In this document: positions 1 to 8,873 of the stretch, in pieces
Layout: every line of letters starts with the position of its first letter
How positions within the stretch are numbered: the stretch's first letter is position 1
Source: Hoeflea algicola
GTDB lineage: Bacteria > Pseudomonadota > Alphaproteobacteria > Rhizobiales > Rhizobiaceae
DNA: 64,000 nucleotides
Reading direction: 5' to 3'
Assembly: GCF_026619415.1 (NCBI RefSeq)
Contig: NZ_JAOVZR010000001.1
Coordinates: 4,634,501 to 4,698,500, forward strand
Translations under genes and position numbers: made by a program
Notes under the pieces: generated by a model
Database searches by the model: none
Told to the model about the DNA's origin: nothing
The model's input: only the letters and a program-made list of their open reading frames with translations

Positions 1-717
1 TCCCGTCTGTTTGGCGTCCATCGCGCAACCGCGCTTTATTCCACGGTGCCTGGTGGCCCAATCGAGATGGCGCTGCTGGCAACCCAGAACGGTGGTGATG
101 GCGCGCGCACCGCGCTGGCACAGACCTTGCGGATCGTCTTCGTCGTGCTGGTGTTTCCCCCCGCGCTCACCATCGCTGCCGTATCCGCGCCGGCCGTGGC
201 GATTGCCGCCGGCGGATGGTGGGACACGGCACTGCTGGCCGCAATCGCCCTGGCTGCCGGTCTGGCCGCAAGCATGGTTCGCCTCACCAGCCCGTTTTTC
301 CTCGGCCCGATGATGGTTGTCGGCGCGCTGGCGGCGTCGGGTATCCCGCACGCCACCCACCATGCCGGCGTCGTTCCCGCCGCGCAGATCCTGCTTGGGG
401 TTTCGCCGGGATCGATGTTCCGGCGCGATCTGTTTCGCGGCGCCGGGCGGTTCTTGCTCGGCACCTGCCTGTCGACAGCCTTCCTCATAGCGGTCTCGGC
501 GATGGTCTCGCTGATCCTCGGTTACCTCTATGATATCGACCTTGCCACCATGATGCTGGCAAACGCGCCCGGCGCGGTAACCGAAATGGTGATCACCGCC
601 GAGGTGCTGCGGCTCGACGTCGCCACTGTCGCCAGCTTTCAGTTCGTCCGGATCGCGATTGCGCTGACACTGGTGGGCGTGATCGACCGCTTTCTCAAGC
701 AACATAGGCCCGCATGA
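1..717 (+). CDS. AbrB-family membrane protein, 3' part
   Basis: The reading frame is open from the first base of the window, so the 5' end is missing; about 238 residues are visible. The protein is very hydrophobic, with several glycine/alanine-rich membrane segments, and carries the STVPGGPIEM motif early and the NAPGAVTEM motif late. This pair of PGG..EM / PGA..EM repeats is typical of the AbrB duplication family of inner-membrane proteins (often misnamed ammonia monooxygenase or AbrB transcriptional regulators), which are putative transporters of unknown substrate. It is convergent with the MobA-like gene, 30 bases away. The family call is firm; no function can be assigned. Confidence 0.8.
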   Translation, partial: SRLFGVHRATALYSTVPGGPIEMALLATQNGGDGARTALAQTLRIVFVVLVFPPALTIAAVSAPAVAIAAGGWWDTALLAAIALAAGLAASMVRLTSPFFLGPMMVVGALAASGIPHATHHAGVVPAAQILLGVSPGSMFRRDLFRGAGRFLLGTCLSTAFLIAVSAMVSLILGYLYDIDLATMMLANAPGAVTEMVITAEVLRLDVATVASFQFVRIAIALTLVGVIDRFLKQHRPA

Positions 718-747
718 TGGGGATGGTATGCCCTCGCTATAGCCGTG

Positions 748-1353
748 TCACGTGGCTGGCGGTTGTGCCTTCTGAAAGGATTCGAGGTCGTCCAGCGTGT
801 CGAGGTCGGTGAAATAGGCAGGGTTATCAAAGGCCACCTGGTTGACCTTGTCCGGGTTGTTGCGGGTGAATTTCCGGCAGCCGGGGTTGGTCTTGTCTGA
901 CAGCAACGATGCCTTCAACGCCAGCGGGATGACCAGTGGATTACCGCGATCAGTGCCGTTCACCGGTATGGTAATGCGTGTTTCGTCGCTGGCCCTGTGC
1001 GCAGCAAGAAGCTGTCTCAGTGCTTCATTATCCAGGAGCGGTTGATCGCCCAGTACGACAAGCGTTGTCCTTGCCTCCGGCACCGCGTTCAGTCCGGAAA
1101 CCACAGAGCTTGCCTGTCCCGAAGCATAATCCGGGTTGTGAATGAACCTGACGTTGAGCCCCGCCAGCACCTGTTCGATGACGGCTGCCTGATGGCCAGT
1201 CACAACGGTAACCGGCGCATCACACACGGCTGCACAGGCCGACACCGTGTTCCGGATCATCGCAGCGCCGTTGATGTCGATAAGCAGTTTGTTGACCGCT
1301 CCCATCCGGCGAGACAGGCCTGCTGCCAGAACGATTGCCGCCGTGTCATACAT
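748..1353 (-). CDS. MobA/MocA-like nucleotidyltransferase of the cox cluster
   Basis: About 201 residues. The N-terminus has the nucleotide-binding signature LAAGLSRRMG followed by NKLL, and the middle has VLGDQPLL, as in NTP transferases of the MobA/MocA type that attach CMP or GMP to molybdopterin. CO dehydrogenase needs the molybdopterin cytosine dinucleotide cofactor, so a cytidylyltransferase role (MocA-like) fits its place at the end of the cox cluster; this is inference. The ATG at 1353 is preferred over an in-frame TTG just upstream because AAGGAGA lies before it. It is 129 bases downstream of coxG on the same strand, so it may be transcribed with it. Confidence 0.8.
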   Translation of the reverse strand: MYDTAAIVLAAGLSRRMGAVNKLLIDINGAAMIRNTVSACAAVCDAPVTVVTGHQAAVIEQVLAGLNVRFIHNPDYASGQASSVVSGLNAVPEARTTLVVLGDQPLLDNEALRQLLAAHRASDETRITIPVNGTDRGNPLVIPLALKASLLSDKTNPGCRKFTRNNPDKVNQVAFDNPAYFTDLDTLDDLESFQKAQPPAT

Positions 1354-1481
1354 CAATCATATGTCTCCTTGTCCCTCCGGCCGCACGTGCTTCGAATAGG
1401 GCCGCCAGACAGGCAATTAGCTAGCGCGGGTTACAAGGAATCGCGCAAGCGGCCGACCCAGCCCTTCTTGGCCGCAACTTC

Positions 1482-1950
1482 CTAGGCCTCTGCTTGTTCG
1501 ACAGCCGGCGGCGGACCGACAATTTCGCTGAATTTGGCAAAGAACTCGCCGGCCAGCTTCTTCGCCGTGCCATCGATCAGGCGGCTGCCAAGCTGAGCGA
1601 TCTTGCCTCCGATTTCGGCCTTGACGGTGTAGTTGAGCATGGTTGCATCGCCTTCAGGCACCAGATCAACTTTCGCTCCGCCCTTGGCAAAGCCGGCCAT
1701 GCCGCCGGAACCTTCGCCGCTGATGGTGTATCCGTTTGGTGGGTTGAGATCCGACAACGTCACCTTGCCGGTAAAACTCGCCTTCACCGGACCGACCCGC
1801 AATGTCACCTTGGCGTTCATCTCGGTATCGGAGGTCTTTTCGATGAGACTCGCAACCGGGAATGCACTGGCGCAGGATGTCGACGTCATTCAAGGCGGCA
1901 TAGACTTCTTCGCGGGAGGCTTCGATGCGCTGTGATCCGTTCATTTCCAT
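1482..1950 (-). pseudogene. coxG: CoxG, CO dehydrogenase subunit G (frameshifted here)
   Basis: CoxG belongs to the SRPBCC/START-like small-ligand domain family and is linked to membrane attachment of CO dehydrogenase. The first ~35 residues (MEMNGSQRIEAS to QCIPGCES) read from 1950 in one frame. The rest (EKTSDTEMNAKVTL to PPPAVEQAEA) reads in another frame to the stop at 1482. Joined, they give a normal CoxG of about 155 residues. The break lies near 1841-1851, where one extra base is present compared with an uninterrupted frame. It is 15 bases downstream of coxF. Both halves look like intact coding sequence, so sequencing error is as likely as a real lesion. Confidence 0.8.
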
Positions 1951-1965
1951 ATTGGTTTGTCCTTG

Positions 1966-2790
1966 TCAGAGTGTGCGTTGGCCGCGGCGGCGGATTTCGA
2001 TCATTTCGGCGACAATCGAGAACGCGATTTCGTCGGGCGTGATGGCGCCGAGATCGAGACCCGCCGGGGCATGAATGTTTTCAAGCTGTGCAGCCTGTAT
2101 GCCTGATTCTACCAAATCGGCTTTTAAAGCGGCAGCCTTTTTGCGTGAGCCGACAAATGCCAGGTATTTTGAAGGCACCTGCACCGCCGCCTTGAGCGCC
2201 GCGCTGTCGCCGCGGCCCTGGGTGGCAATCACCACATAATCCCTTTCACTGCCGTCGGTTGGAATGGCGTAGCCATCAATCAGCCTATCGGTTTCACCAA
2301 AGCCGGCGTGGTCATCCGCCGGCGCGCAGATGGTGACGAAGAACCCCATCCGCCGGGCGAGATCGGCAAGCGCAACGGCAACTGGTGAGGCGCCGCAAAT
2401 CGTCAGATGCGGCCGCGGCAACACCGGTTCGACAAACACATCCATGGTTCCCTGGCTGGGACACATGTTCTTGGCGTAGACCACGCCTTCGCGCACCTCG
2501 CCGGGTTTGACCTGATGCTCCGAGAGCTGCTCGTCGGGCTGGATGCTGACAAGCCGCGATTGACCATCGGCAAGTGCTTCCCGCGCAGCCTTCAACACTG
2601 CGCCACGGGCGCAGCCACCGCCGATCCAACCCTCGGTGATGGTACCGTCGCTTCGGATCACCGCCTTGGCGCCAGCCTTTGCGGCTGTGACCGATACCGT
2701 GCGCACGACGGTCGCCAGCGCGAACGGCTCGCCCTTGGTTTTGTAATCATTCATCAGATCCAGAATGTCGGACTGCCGTGGCATGGTCAT
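1966..2790 (-). CDS. coxF: CoxF, XdhC-family molybdenum hydroxylase maturation protein
   Basis: 274 residues. XdhC/CoxF proteins bind the molybdenum cofactor and help its sulfuration and insertion into xanthine-dehydrogenase-type enzymes; in the cox system CoxF is tied to assembly of the copper-sulfur-molybdenum centre. The N-terminal XdhC/CoxI domain shows GWIGGGCARG, the C-terminal half is a Rossmann-like domain (LTICGASPVAVALADLARRM), and the end has HAPAGLDLGAITPDEIAFSI, typical of the family. The start ATG overlaps the coxE stop (ATGA), so translation is probably coupled; a second ATG lies two codons in. Family assignment is secure. Confidence 0.9.
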   Translation of the reverse strand: MTMPRQSDILDLMNDYKTKGEPFALATVVRTVSVTAAKAGAKAVIRSDGTITEGWIGGGCARGAVLKAAREALADGQSRLVSIQPDEQLSEHQVKPGEVREGVVYAKNMCPSQGTMDVFVEPVLPRPHLTICGASPVAVALADLARRMGFFVTICAPADDHAGFGETDRLIDGYAIPTDGSERDYVVIATQGRGDSAALKAAVQVPSKYLAFVGSRKKAAALKADLVESGIQAAQLENIHAPAGLDLGAITPDEIAFSIVAEMIEIRRRGQRTL

Positions 2791-3973
2791 ATCCTCGCCA
2801 GATAGGGTTCTAGGTTTTTAAGGCTCTCCAGATTGTGGGCTGGAGCGAACAGGTCGATATAGGGCAACGCCGCCTTCATGCCGGCGGCCTCCGGCGCGTA
2901 GCCCTGCCAGCCGATCATCGGGTTGAGCCAGGCAATGCGACGGCAGCGGCGGCGCAATGCCTGCATCTCGATCCCGAGATTTTCAGCCGAACCGGTGTCG
3001 TAGCCGTCCGAGACGATCATGACGCAAGTGCGCGAATGAATGCAGCGTTTGGCATGCCAGCGATTGAAGGTGGCGAGGCTCTCGCCAATCCGGGTTCCGC
3101 CTCCGGTGCCCTGCGCCAGCAACGACATGCGCTCCATGGCGCGTTGCGGATTGCGCTCGCGCAGGGCCGGCGAGATGTGGATCAAACGGGTGTGGAACAC
3201 AAAGGCTTCGGCCTCGCGAAAGCTGTCGAGAACGCCGTGCATGAAGCGTAGGAAAACAGCCGAATAGAGGTTCATTGAACCTGACGCATCCAGCAGCACC
3301 ACAAGCCGCAAAGGCTTGTCCTTGCGCTTGCGGCGGATCAGCTCCAGCGGCGTGCCGCCATGGGCGATGCTTTTGTGAATGGTTCGCCTGAGATCCAGCC
3401 GTTGACCGGAGCGCCGCGCATGCATCCGGCGTGTCAGCCGCGCGCGCATGCTTTTGGCAAGGCGTTCTGCAAGCTCGTGCGCAGCGGCCAGATCTTCGGG
3501 TTGCGAGAGGTGACGAAAATCGGTTTTTGACAGAAGCTCGGTCCGTGATGCGCCTTCGCGCTTGGACTGGCCGGTTTCGGAAACTTCACTGCCTTCGCCG
3601 CGCTCGACATGATCGGCCTGATCGCTTTCGCCAAAGCCGCGCTTGCCCGCCGTCTGGGTTTGCAGACCGGCCGGAGATTTTTTGGCGCGCCGGAAATTCG
3701 CGTCGCCGATTTCATCCCGCGTTGCAACCAGTAGGCATCGAATATCTCGTCAAATTTCTGCCAATCCGATTGCCTGCTGCACAACAGGGTTTTCAAACTC
3801 GCGCGCAGGCGCGTGGGCCGGGTCGCATTGCCGCCGCTCAGGATCGTCAGGGCATCACGAGTTTCAGCCAAACCGACGACAAACCCGTTGTCGCGCAAGA
3901 CATGGGCGAAGCCATTGAGCTTCGTCCTGGCGCCTGCGCCGAGCGGGTTTTCCATAGGCAGCGCGGCGCTCAT
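2787..3973 (-). pseudogene. coxE: CoxE, VWA-domain assembly protein (frameshifted here)
   Basis: CoxE works with the AAA+ ATPase CoxD in post-translational assembly of the [CuSMoO2] cluster. The N-terminal ~95 residues (MSAALPMENPLGAG to RISGAPK) read from the ATG at 3973. The rest, including TELLSKTDFRH and the VWA metal-site motif LLDASGSM, reads in another frame to 2787. The shift sits at a run of six T on the plus strand (3678-3683); one more base would join the halves into a normal protein of about 395 residues. The start lies one base after the coxD stop. A missed base in a homopolymer is the simplest explanation. Confidence 0.85.
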
Positions 3974-3974
3974 C

Positions 3975-4850
3975 TCAGGCCACCTTGCCGAGCAGCCGGT
4001 CGGTGACCTCACGGGTCATGCCGGATTTGTCTTCAGCAGTCTTGATCAGGCACATCAATGTTTCGTGAACCGTCTCCGGTTCATCGCGCAAATGGCGAAT
4101 GTCGAGGCCAGCCAGAGTGGCAGCCCAGTCCAGCGTTTCGGCGACGCCCGGTGATTTGCGCAAGTCTTCCTTGCGGATGAGGCTGACCATATTGGCGATC
4201 TGCAGTGCCAGATCGGTGTCGATGCCGGGTAGGCGCGACAGGATGATTCTGGCTTCGCGGTCGACATCGGGATAGTCGACATAATGGTAGAGACAGCGAC
4301 GGCGCAGGGCATCGCTGAGTTCGCGTGTGCCATTGGATGTCAGGATGACACGGGGAATGGTGGTCGCCGTGATCGTTCCCAATTCCGGAATCGAGACCTG
4401 GAAGTCTGACAGCAGTTCGAGCAGGAACGCCTCGAACTCTTCGTCCGCCCGGTCCACCTCATCGATCAGCAGAACAGGAGACTTCTCCTGCCTGATCGCG
4501 GCCAGCAGCGGACGTTCGAGCAGATAGGCCTCGCTGAAAATATGCTCCTCGACTGCAGCGGCATCGGTGCCTTCGCGTGCCTTGATGGCCAGCAATTGGC
4601 GTTGATAGTTCCATTCATAGAGGGCCGCACTCTGGTCGAGCCCCTCGTAGCATTGCAGCCGGATCAGTTTGGTATCGTGGGCAAGGGCCAAGGCCCGTGC
4701 CACTTCTGTTTTGCCGACGCCAGCTTCGCCCTCAAGCAGCAGCGGCCGCTTGAGGCTCTCCATAAGCCATAGCGCCGTGGCCAGATCGCGATCGGGAATA
4801 TACCCGACCGCGGCCAGTTGCGTGGCGACCTTTTCCTGTGGAATTTTCAC
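3975..4850 (-). CDS. coxD: CoxD, MoxR-type AAA+ ATPase
   Basis: About 291 residues from a GTG start at 4850, which gives VKIPQEKVATQLAAVGY. The frame extends further upstream, but that part lies inside coxL and looks non-coding, so the GTG, 16 bases after the coxL stop, is chosen. Walker A is GEAGVGKTE, Walker B is VLLIDEVDRAD, and an arginine-rich segment ALRRRCLYHYVDYP follows, as in MoxR chaperone ATPases. With the VWA protein CoxE it is known from Oligotropha to be needed for sulfuration and copper insertion in CO dehydrogenase. It sits directly between coxL and coxE in the canonical order. Confidence 0.9.
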   Translation of the reverse strand: MKIPQEKVATQLAAVGYIPDRDLATALWLMESLKRPLLLEGEAGVGKTEVARALALAHDTKLIRLQCYEGLDQSAALYEWNYQRQLLAIKAREGTDAAAVEEHIFSEAYLLERPLLAAIRQEKSPVLLIDEVDRADEEFEAFLLELLSDFQVSIPELGTITATTIPRVILTSNGTRELSDALRRRCLYHYVDYPDVDREARIILSRLPGIDTDLALQIANMVSLIRKEDLRKSPGVAETLDWAATLAGLDIRHLRDEPETVHETLMCLIKTAEDKSGMTREVTDRLLGKVA

Positions 4851-4866
4851 CGGAGCTTCCCCGACT

Positions 4867-7296
4867 CTATGTGTGCAAACCCAGCTTCTCGCCGACGGTC
4901 CAGAGGCGCCATGCATCATGCGGCATCTGGATGTGTCCGGCGCCGAGGAATGCATAGGCATCGTTCACGGCGTTGGAGAAGCATGGCACACCGCCGACAT
5001 GGGGGCTTTCACCCACACCCTTGGCACCGATCGGATGGTGCGGGGAGGGGGTCACCGTGTGGTCGGTTTCCCAATGGGGGGTCTCGACGGCGGTCGGCAG
5101 GAAGAAGTCCATGAAAGACGCGCCCATGACATTGCCCTGCTCGTCGTAGCGGATTTCCTGACCCATGGCGCAGGCAAAGGCTTCGGTCAGGCCGCCATGG
5201 ACCTGTCCCTCGATGATCATCGGGTTGATGCGCGTGCCGCAATCATCGAGCGCGTAGAAACGCCTCGTCTTGGCAACACCGGTATCGACGTCGATGTCCA
5301 TGACGCAGAAATAGGCGCCGAACGGATAGGTCATGTTCGGCGGTTCATAATAATTGACTGCCTCCAGACCGGGCTCCATGTTCGGGGGCGGATTGTTGTA
5401 GGCAGCCCAGGCGATTTCCTTCATCGTCTTGAACTTTTCCGGCAATCCCTTGACCCGGAAACGGTCGACATCCCATTCCAGATCGCCTTCATGCACTTCC
5501 ATCATGTGGGCGGCGATCATCTGGGCTTTCGCCTTGATCTTGCGGGCAGCCACGGCCGTTGCTGCACCCGCCACTGGCGTGGAGCGTGAACCGTAGGTGC
5601 CGAGACCATAGGGCGCAGTGTCGGTGTTGCCTTCCTCAATCATGATGTCGTCGGCCGGAATGCCGATTTCGGTGGCAATGATCTGCGCGTAGGTTGTCTC
5701 GTGACCCTGGCCCTGGCTCTTGGTGCCCATACGGGCAATCACCGAACCGGTCGGGTGGATGCGGATTTCGGCGGAGTCAAACATGGCGATGCCGAGAATA
5801 TCGCAGTTCTTGGCAGGCCCGGCGCCGACGATCTCGGTGAAGAACGAGATGCCGATCCCCATCAGTTCTCGGGTCTCGCCACGCTTGAAAGCTTCGCGCT
5901 TCTTCGCCTGCTCCTCGCGCAGTTCCTTGTAGCCGATGGTGTCCATCGCCTTCTTCATGGCGGTGTGATAGTCGCCGCTGTCATATTCCCAGCCGAGAGC
6001 CGAGTGGTAGGGGAACTGCTCGGGTTTGATGAAGTTCTTGATGCGCAACTCAGCCGCATCCATGCCAAGCTTCTGGGCCAGCAATTCCACCGCCCGCTCG
6101 ATGGCAAACACGGCTTCGGTGACGCGGAACGAGCAGCGATAGGCGACGCCGCCTGAGGCCTTGTTGGTGTAGACACCATCGACGGCCAGATGCGCTGTCG
6201 GGATGTCATAGGAGCCGGTGCAGATGTTCATGAAACCGGCCGGCCATTTGGATGGATCGGCGCAGGCGTCAAAGGCGCCATGATCGGCCAGCACATGCAC
6301 GCGCATGGCCTGGATCTTGCCATCCTTGGTGGCGGCAAGTTCTGTGGTCATGTGGTAGTCGCGGGCGAACGACGTGGTGGAGAGGTTCTCCATCCGGTCC
6401 TCGACCCATTTGACCGGCACGCCGAGCACGATGGAGCCCACAACCGAGCAAACGTAGCCGGCATAGGCGCCGACCTTGTTGCCGAAGCCGCCGCCGATAT
6501 CGGGCGCAATGACGTGGATCTTGTGCTCGGGCAGGCCCGAAATCAGCGAAACGACGGTGCGAATGACGTGCGGCGCCTGGAATGTGCCCCACAATGTCAG
6601 CTCACCCTTGACCTTGTCGAAGGAGGCCACCGACTGGCAGGTTTCCAGCGGCGATGGATGAGTGCGGTGATCGACCAGCATTTCCTTGATGGTCACATCG
6701 GCATTGGCGAAGACCGCATCCGTGGCCTCCTGGTCGCCGATCTTCCATTCAAAGATGTGATTGGGGTGTTTGCGGGGACCGTGAGCGCCTTCCATCTTGT
6801 CCTGAATGTCCTCGCGCAGGATCGGTGCATCGGGCAGCATCGACTTGAACGGATCGACAATGCACGGCAGCGCTTCATATTCCACGTCAACCAGTTCGGT
6901 GGCGTCGGAGGCTATGTAGCGATCTTCGGCGATGACGAAGGCCACTTCCTGATTCTGGAACAGAACTTTTTCCTCGGCCAGAACCGCCTGCACGTCACCG
7001 GCCAGCGTCGGCATGTAATGTAGACCCAGCGGCTTGAGATCAGCAGCGGTCAGCACAGCAACGACGCCCGGCAGAGCCTGGGCGCGGCTGGTATCTATGC
7101 TCTTGATCCGCGCATGGGCGTGGGGTGAGCGGACAAAATCGCCAAACAGCATGCCTGGCAGTTTCAGGTCATCGACATAGCTGCCTTTGCCTTGCGTAAA
7201 GCGGACATCTTCGACCCGCTTGCGCTTGCAGCCCATGCCCTGGAGTTTTTCGGTGCGCTCGGCGCGGTCCTGATCAATTTTGGTCTGGTCGTTCAT
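4867..7296 (-). CDS. coxL: CoxL, form I aerobic CO dehydrogenase large subunit
   Basis: 809 residues, the same length as CoxL of Oligotropha carboxidovorans. It binds molybdopterin cytosine dinucleotide and the Mo-Cu centre and oxidises CO with water to CO2, two protons and two electrons. The active-site loop reads AYRCSFR with the copper-binding cysteine at residue 388 (codon 6133-6135), the diagnostic form I signature (form II has AYRGAGR). GGGFGNK and the C-terminal GAKGVGES motif are also present. The ATG at 7296 overlaps the coxS stop (ATGA) and has AGGAGG upstream; the frame is open further upstream only inside coxS. A true CO dehydrogenase rather than a generic xanthine-dehydrogenase relative. 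Confidence 0.97.
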   Translation of the reverse strand: MNDQTKIDQDRAERTEKLQGMGCKRKRVEDVRFTQGKGSYVDDLKLPGMLFGDFVRSPHAHARIKSIDTSRAQALPGVVAVLTAADLKPLGLHYMPTLAGDVQAVLAEEKVLFQNQEVAFVIAEDRYIASDATELVDVEYEALPCIVDPFKSMLPDAPILREDIQDKMEGAHGPRKHPNHIFEWKIGDQEATDAVFANADVTIKEMLVDHRTHPSPLETCQSVASFDKVKGELTLWGTFQAPHVIRTVVSLISGLPEHKIHVIAPDIGGGFGNKVGAYAGYVCSVVGSIVLGVPVKWVEDRMENLSTTSFARDYHMTTELAATKDGKIQAMRVHVLADHGAFDACADPSKWPAGFMNICTGSYDIPTAHLAVDGVYTNKASGGVAYRCSFRVTEAVFAIERAVELLAQKLGMDAAELRIKNFIKPEQFPYHSALGWEYDSGDYHTAMKKAMDTIGYKELREEQAKKREAFKRGETRELMGIGISFFTEIVGAGPAKNCDILGIAMFDSAEIRIHPTGSVIARMGTKSQGQGHETTYAQIIATEIGIPADDIMIEEGNTDTAPYGLGTYGSRSTPVAGAATAVAARKIKAKAQMIAAHMMEVHEGDLEWDVDRFRVKGLPEKFKTMKEIAWAAYNNPPPNMEPGLEAVNYYEPPNMTYPFGAYFCVMDIDVDTGVAKTRRFYALDDCGTRINPMIIEGQVHGGLTEAFACAMGQEIRYDEQGNVMGASFMDFFLPTAVETPHWETDHTVTPSPHHPIGAKGVGESPHVGGVPCFSNAVNDAYAFLGAGHIQMPHDAWRLWTVGEKLGLHT

Positions 7297-7793
7297 TCTG
7301 CAGCCTCCTGAAACGGGGTGCCGTTGATTTTCGCGGCGGCATACTGGATGGACTTGACGATGTTGACGTAGCCCGTGCAGCGGCAAAGGTTGCCGGAAAT
7401 GCCATGGCGGATTTCATCCTCGGTCGGCGCCGGATTTTCCTGTAGCAGGCGGTGCGCGCGGACGATCATGCCCGGCGTGCAGAAGCCGCATTGCAGGCCG
7501 TGCATCATACGGAAGCCTTCCTGCAGCGCACTCAAGGTTCCGTCCGCATTGGCCACGCCTTCGATGGTGGTAATTTCTGTGCCGTTGGCCTGCACCGCAA
7601 ACGTCATGCAGCTCTTGACCGACATGTCGTCCATGTCGACGGTGCAGGCACCGCAATGGCCGGTGTCGCAGCCTATGTGCGCGCCGGTGAGGTTCTGCTG
7701 TTCGCGAAGGAAGTGGATCAGCAAGGTGCGCGGCTCAACCAGAGCCTCTACCTTCTTGCCGTTGATGGTCAGTTCGATATGCGATTTTGTCAT
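7293..7793 (-). CDS. coxS: CoxS, CO dehydrogenase iron-sulfur small subunit
   Basis: 166 residues with two [2Fe-2S] clusters that carry electrons from the Mo-Cu centre to the FAD subunit. The N-terminal ferredoxin-like domain has [11 protein letters not shown] plus a later cysteine in KSCMTFA; the C-terminal four-helix domain has CGFCTPGMI and CRCTGYVN. Its length and motifs match the small subunits of molybdenum hydroxylases. The start lies 12 bases after the coxM stop, with GAGGGGGA as ribosome binding site, and the stop overlaps the coxL start. The order coxM-coxS-coxL is the hallmark of form I CO dehydrogenase operons. Confidence 0.96.
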   Translation of the reverse strand: MTKSHIELTINGKKVEALVEPRTLLIHFLREQQNLTGAHIGCDTGHCGACTVDMDDMSVKSCMTFAVQANGTEITTIEGVANADGTLSALQEGFRMMHGLQCGFCTPGMIVRAHRLLQENPAPTEDEIRHGISGNLCRCTGYVNIVKSIQYAAAKINGTPFQEAAE

Positions 7794-7805
7794 TGGAGTT
7801 CCCCC

Positions 7806-8672
7806 TCAACCTTTGGCGCGGGACTGAGCCCGCTCAAGTGCGCGCCGCACCATGACACCTGCCATTTTCGTGCGATATTCAGCAGGCCCGCGCATATCGG
7901 AGGCCGGGTTGGTGATGGCTTCGGCGGCTGCCACGGCAGCATCGACTGTCGCCTTGTCGAGGCTGGTGCCAACAAGCAGAGCAGCAGCATCGGATGCCCA
8001 GAGCGGTGTCTCCGAAACGTTGGTCAAACCGATCGATGCGCTGGTGCATTTGCTACCCGCCATGGTGATGACGACGGCAGCGGCCGCAGTGGCATAGTCG
8101 CCAACCTTGCGCTTGAGTTTTTCATAGGCATAGCCATGGCCTGGGGCAGGGGTCGGAATGCGGACTGCAGTCAGGATCTCGCCATGCTCCAGCGAGGTGT
8201 AATAGGCGCCCTGGTAGAAATCGCGCGCGGGAATTTCCCGGCTGCCATCCGGACCGGTGACCGCATAGGTCGCCCCAAGGCACATCATCAGCGCCGGCAT
8301 GTCGTTGCCGGGATCGCCGTTGGCGACATTGCCACCAAAGGTTCCCTTGTAGCGGATTTGCGGATCAGCGATCAGCCGCGAGGTCTCGGCGATGATGGGA
8401 ATATGACGGGCAAGTTCGTCTGATGCGATCAGTTCGAACTGCGTGGTCATGGCGCCGATGATGATTTCGTCGCCCTTGATCTCGATACCCTTGAGACCAC
8501 CGATGCCGGAGAGGTCGACAAGATGTTCCGGCGAAGCCAGCCGGGTCTTCATCAAGGGGATCAGGCTGTGCCCGCCGGCGAGAATATTGGCATCCTCGCC
8601 GAGTTTGGTGAGCAGCCCCACCGCATCGTCAATGGTTGCAGGTCGGTGATAGTCGAATGTGCCTGGTATCAT
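7806..8672 (-). CDS. coxM: CoxM, CO dehydrogenase FAD-binding medium subunit
   Basis: 288 residues, the flavoprotein subunit that passes electrons from the CoxS clusters to the respiratory chain. FAD-contact motifs are visible as AGGHSLIPLMK (near residues 32-42) and TFGGNVANGDPGND (near 110-123), in the positions known for CoxM of Oligotropha. It begins MIPGTFDYHRP, with GGGAGGAG a few bases before the ATG. It is the first gene of the structural operon coxMSLDEFG; a 200-base spacer with two inverted repeats separates it from coxC upstream. Confidence 0.95.
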   Translation of the reverse strand: MIPGTFDYHRPATIDDAVGLLTKLGEDANILAGGHSLIPLMKTRLASPEHLVDLSGIGGLKGIEIKGDEIIIGAMTTQFELIASDELARHIPIIAETSRLIADPQIRYKGTFGGNVANGDPGNDMPALMMCLGATYAVTGPDGSREIPARDFYQGAYYTSLEHGEILTAVRIPTPAPGHGYAYEKLKRKVGDYATAAAAVVITMAGSKCTSASIGLTNVSETPLWASDAAALLVGTSLDKATVDAAVAAAEAITNPASDMRGPAEYRTKMAGVMVRRALERAQSRAKG

Positions 8673-8805
8673 TCTAGCTCCTCCCGAAAACTTGGCAGAT
8701 TAAGAACCGATCACTCCAAGAGCCCGAAGGCTGCTCTCTCGATCGATCTTCAACAGTGCTCAGAAGAGAGGCTATTGCGGCGGTGCCAGACAACTGCTGG
8801 CGCAC

Positions 8806-8840
8806 GAACACCACGTATTTTCACGAAATACAGGGTGTTC
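8806..8840. promoter_or_regulatory. 35-bp inverted repeat upstream of coxM
   Basis: The arms are 8806-8820 and 8826-8840 and match at 13 of 15 positions when one is reverse-complemented (GAACACC..GTATTT against AAATAC..GGTGTTC), around a 5-base centre. It lies 134 bases upstream of the coxM start. No T tract follows in either direction, so a regulator site is more likely than a terminator. The sequence GCACGAAC also occurs directly repeated at 8802-8809 and 8841-8848. The regulator is unknown; CoxC is a candidate. Confidence 0.5.
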
Positions 8841-8851
8841 GCACGAACTGC

Positions 8852-8866
8852 GTCAACAATGTTGAC
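8852..8866. promoter_or_regulatory. 15-bp perfect palindrome in the coxC-coxM spacer
   Basis: GTCAACA-A-TGTTGAC has two perfect 7-base arms around one base. It lies seven bases beyond the coxC stop and 11 bases upstream (on the minus strand) of the 35-bp inverted repeat. Such short symmetric sites suit a dimeric transcription factor. No T tract argues for a terminator. Confidence 0.45.
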
Positions 8867-8873
8867 ATAAATT

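Noticed and set aside
4851..4961. Upstream extension of coxD
   Set aside because: Falls inside coxL and lacks coding character; the GTG at 4850 fits family length.
7297..7386. Upstream extension of coxL
   Set aside because: Falls inside coxS; the ATGA overlap and AGGAGG at 7296 give the expected 809-residue protein.
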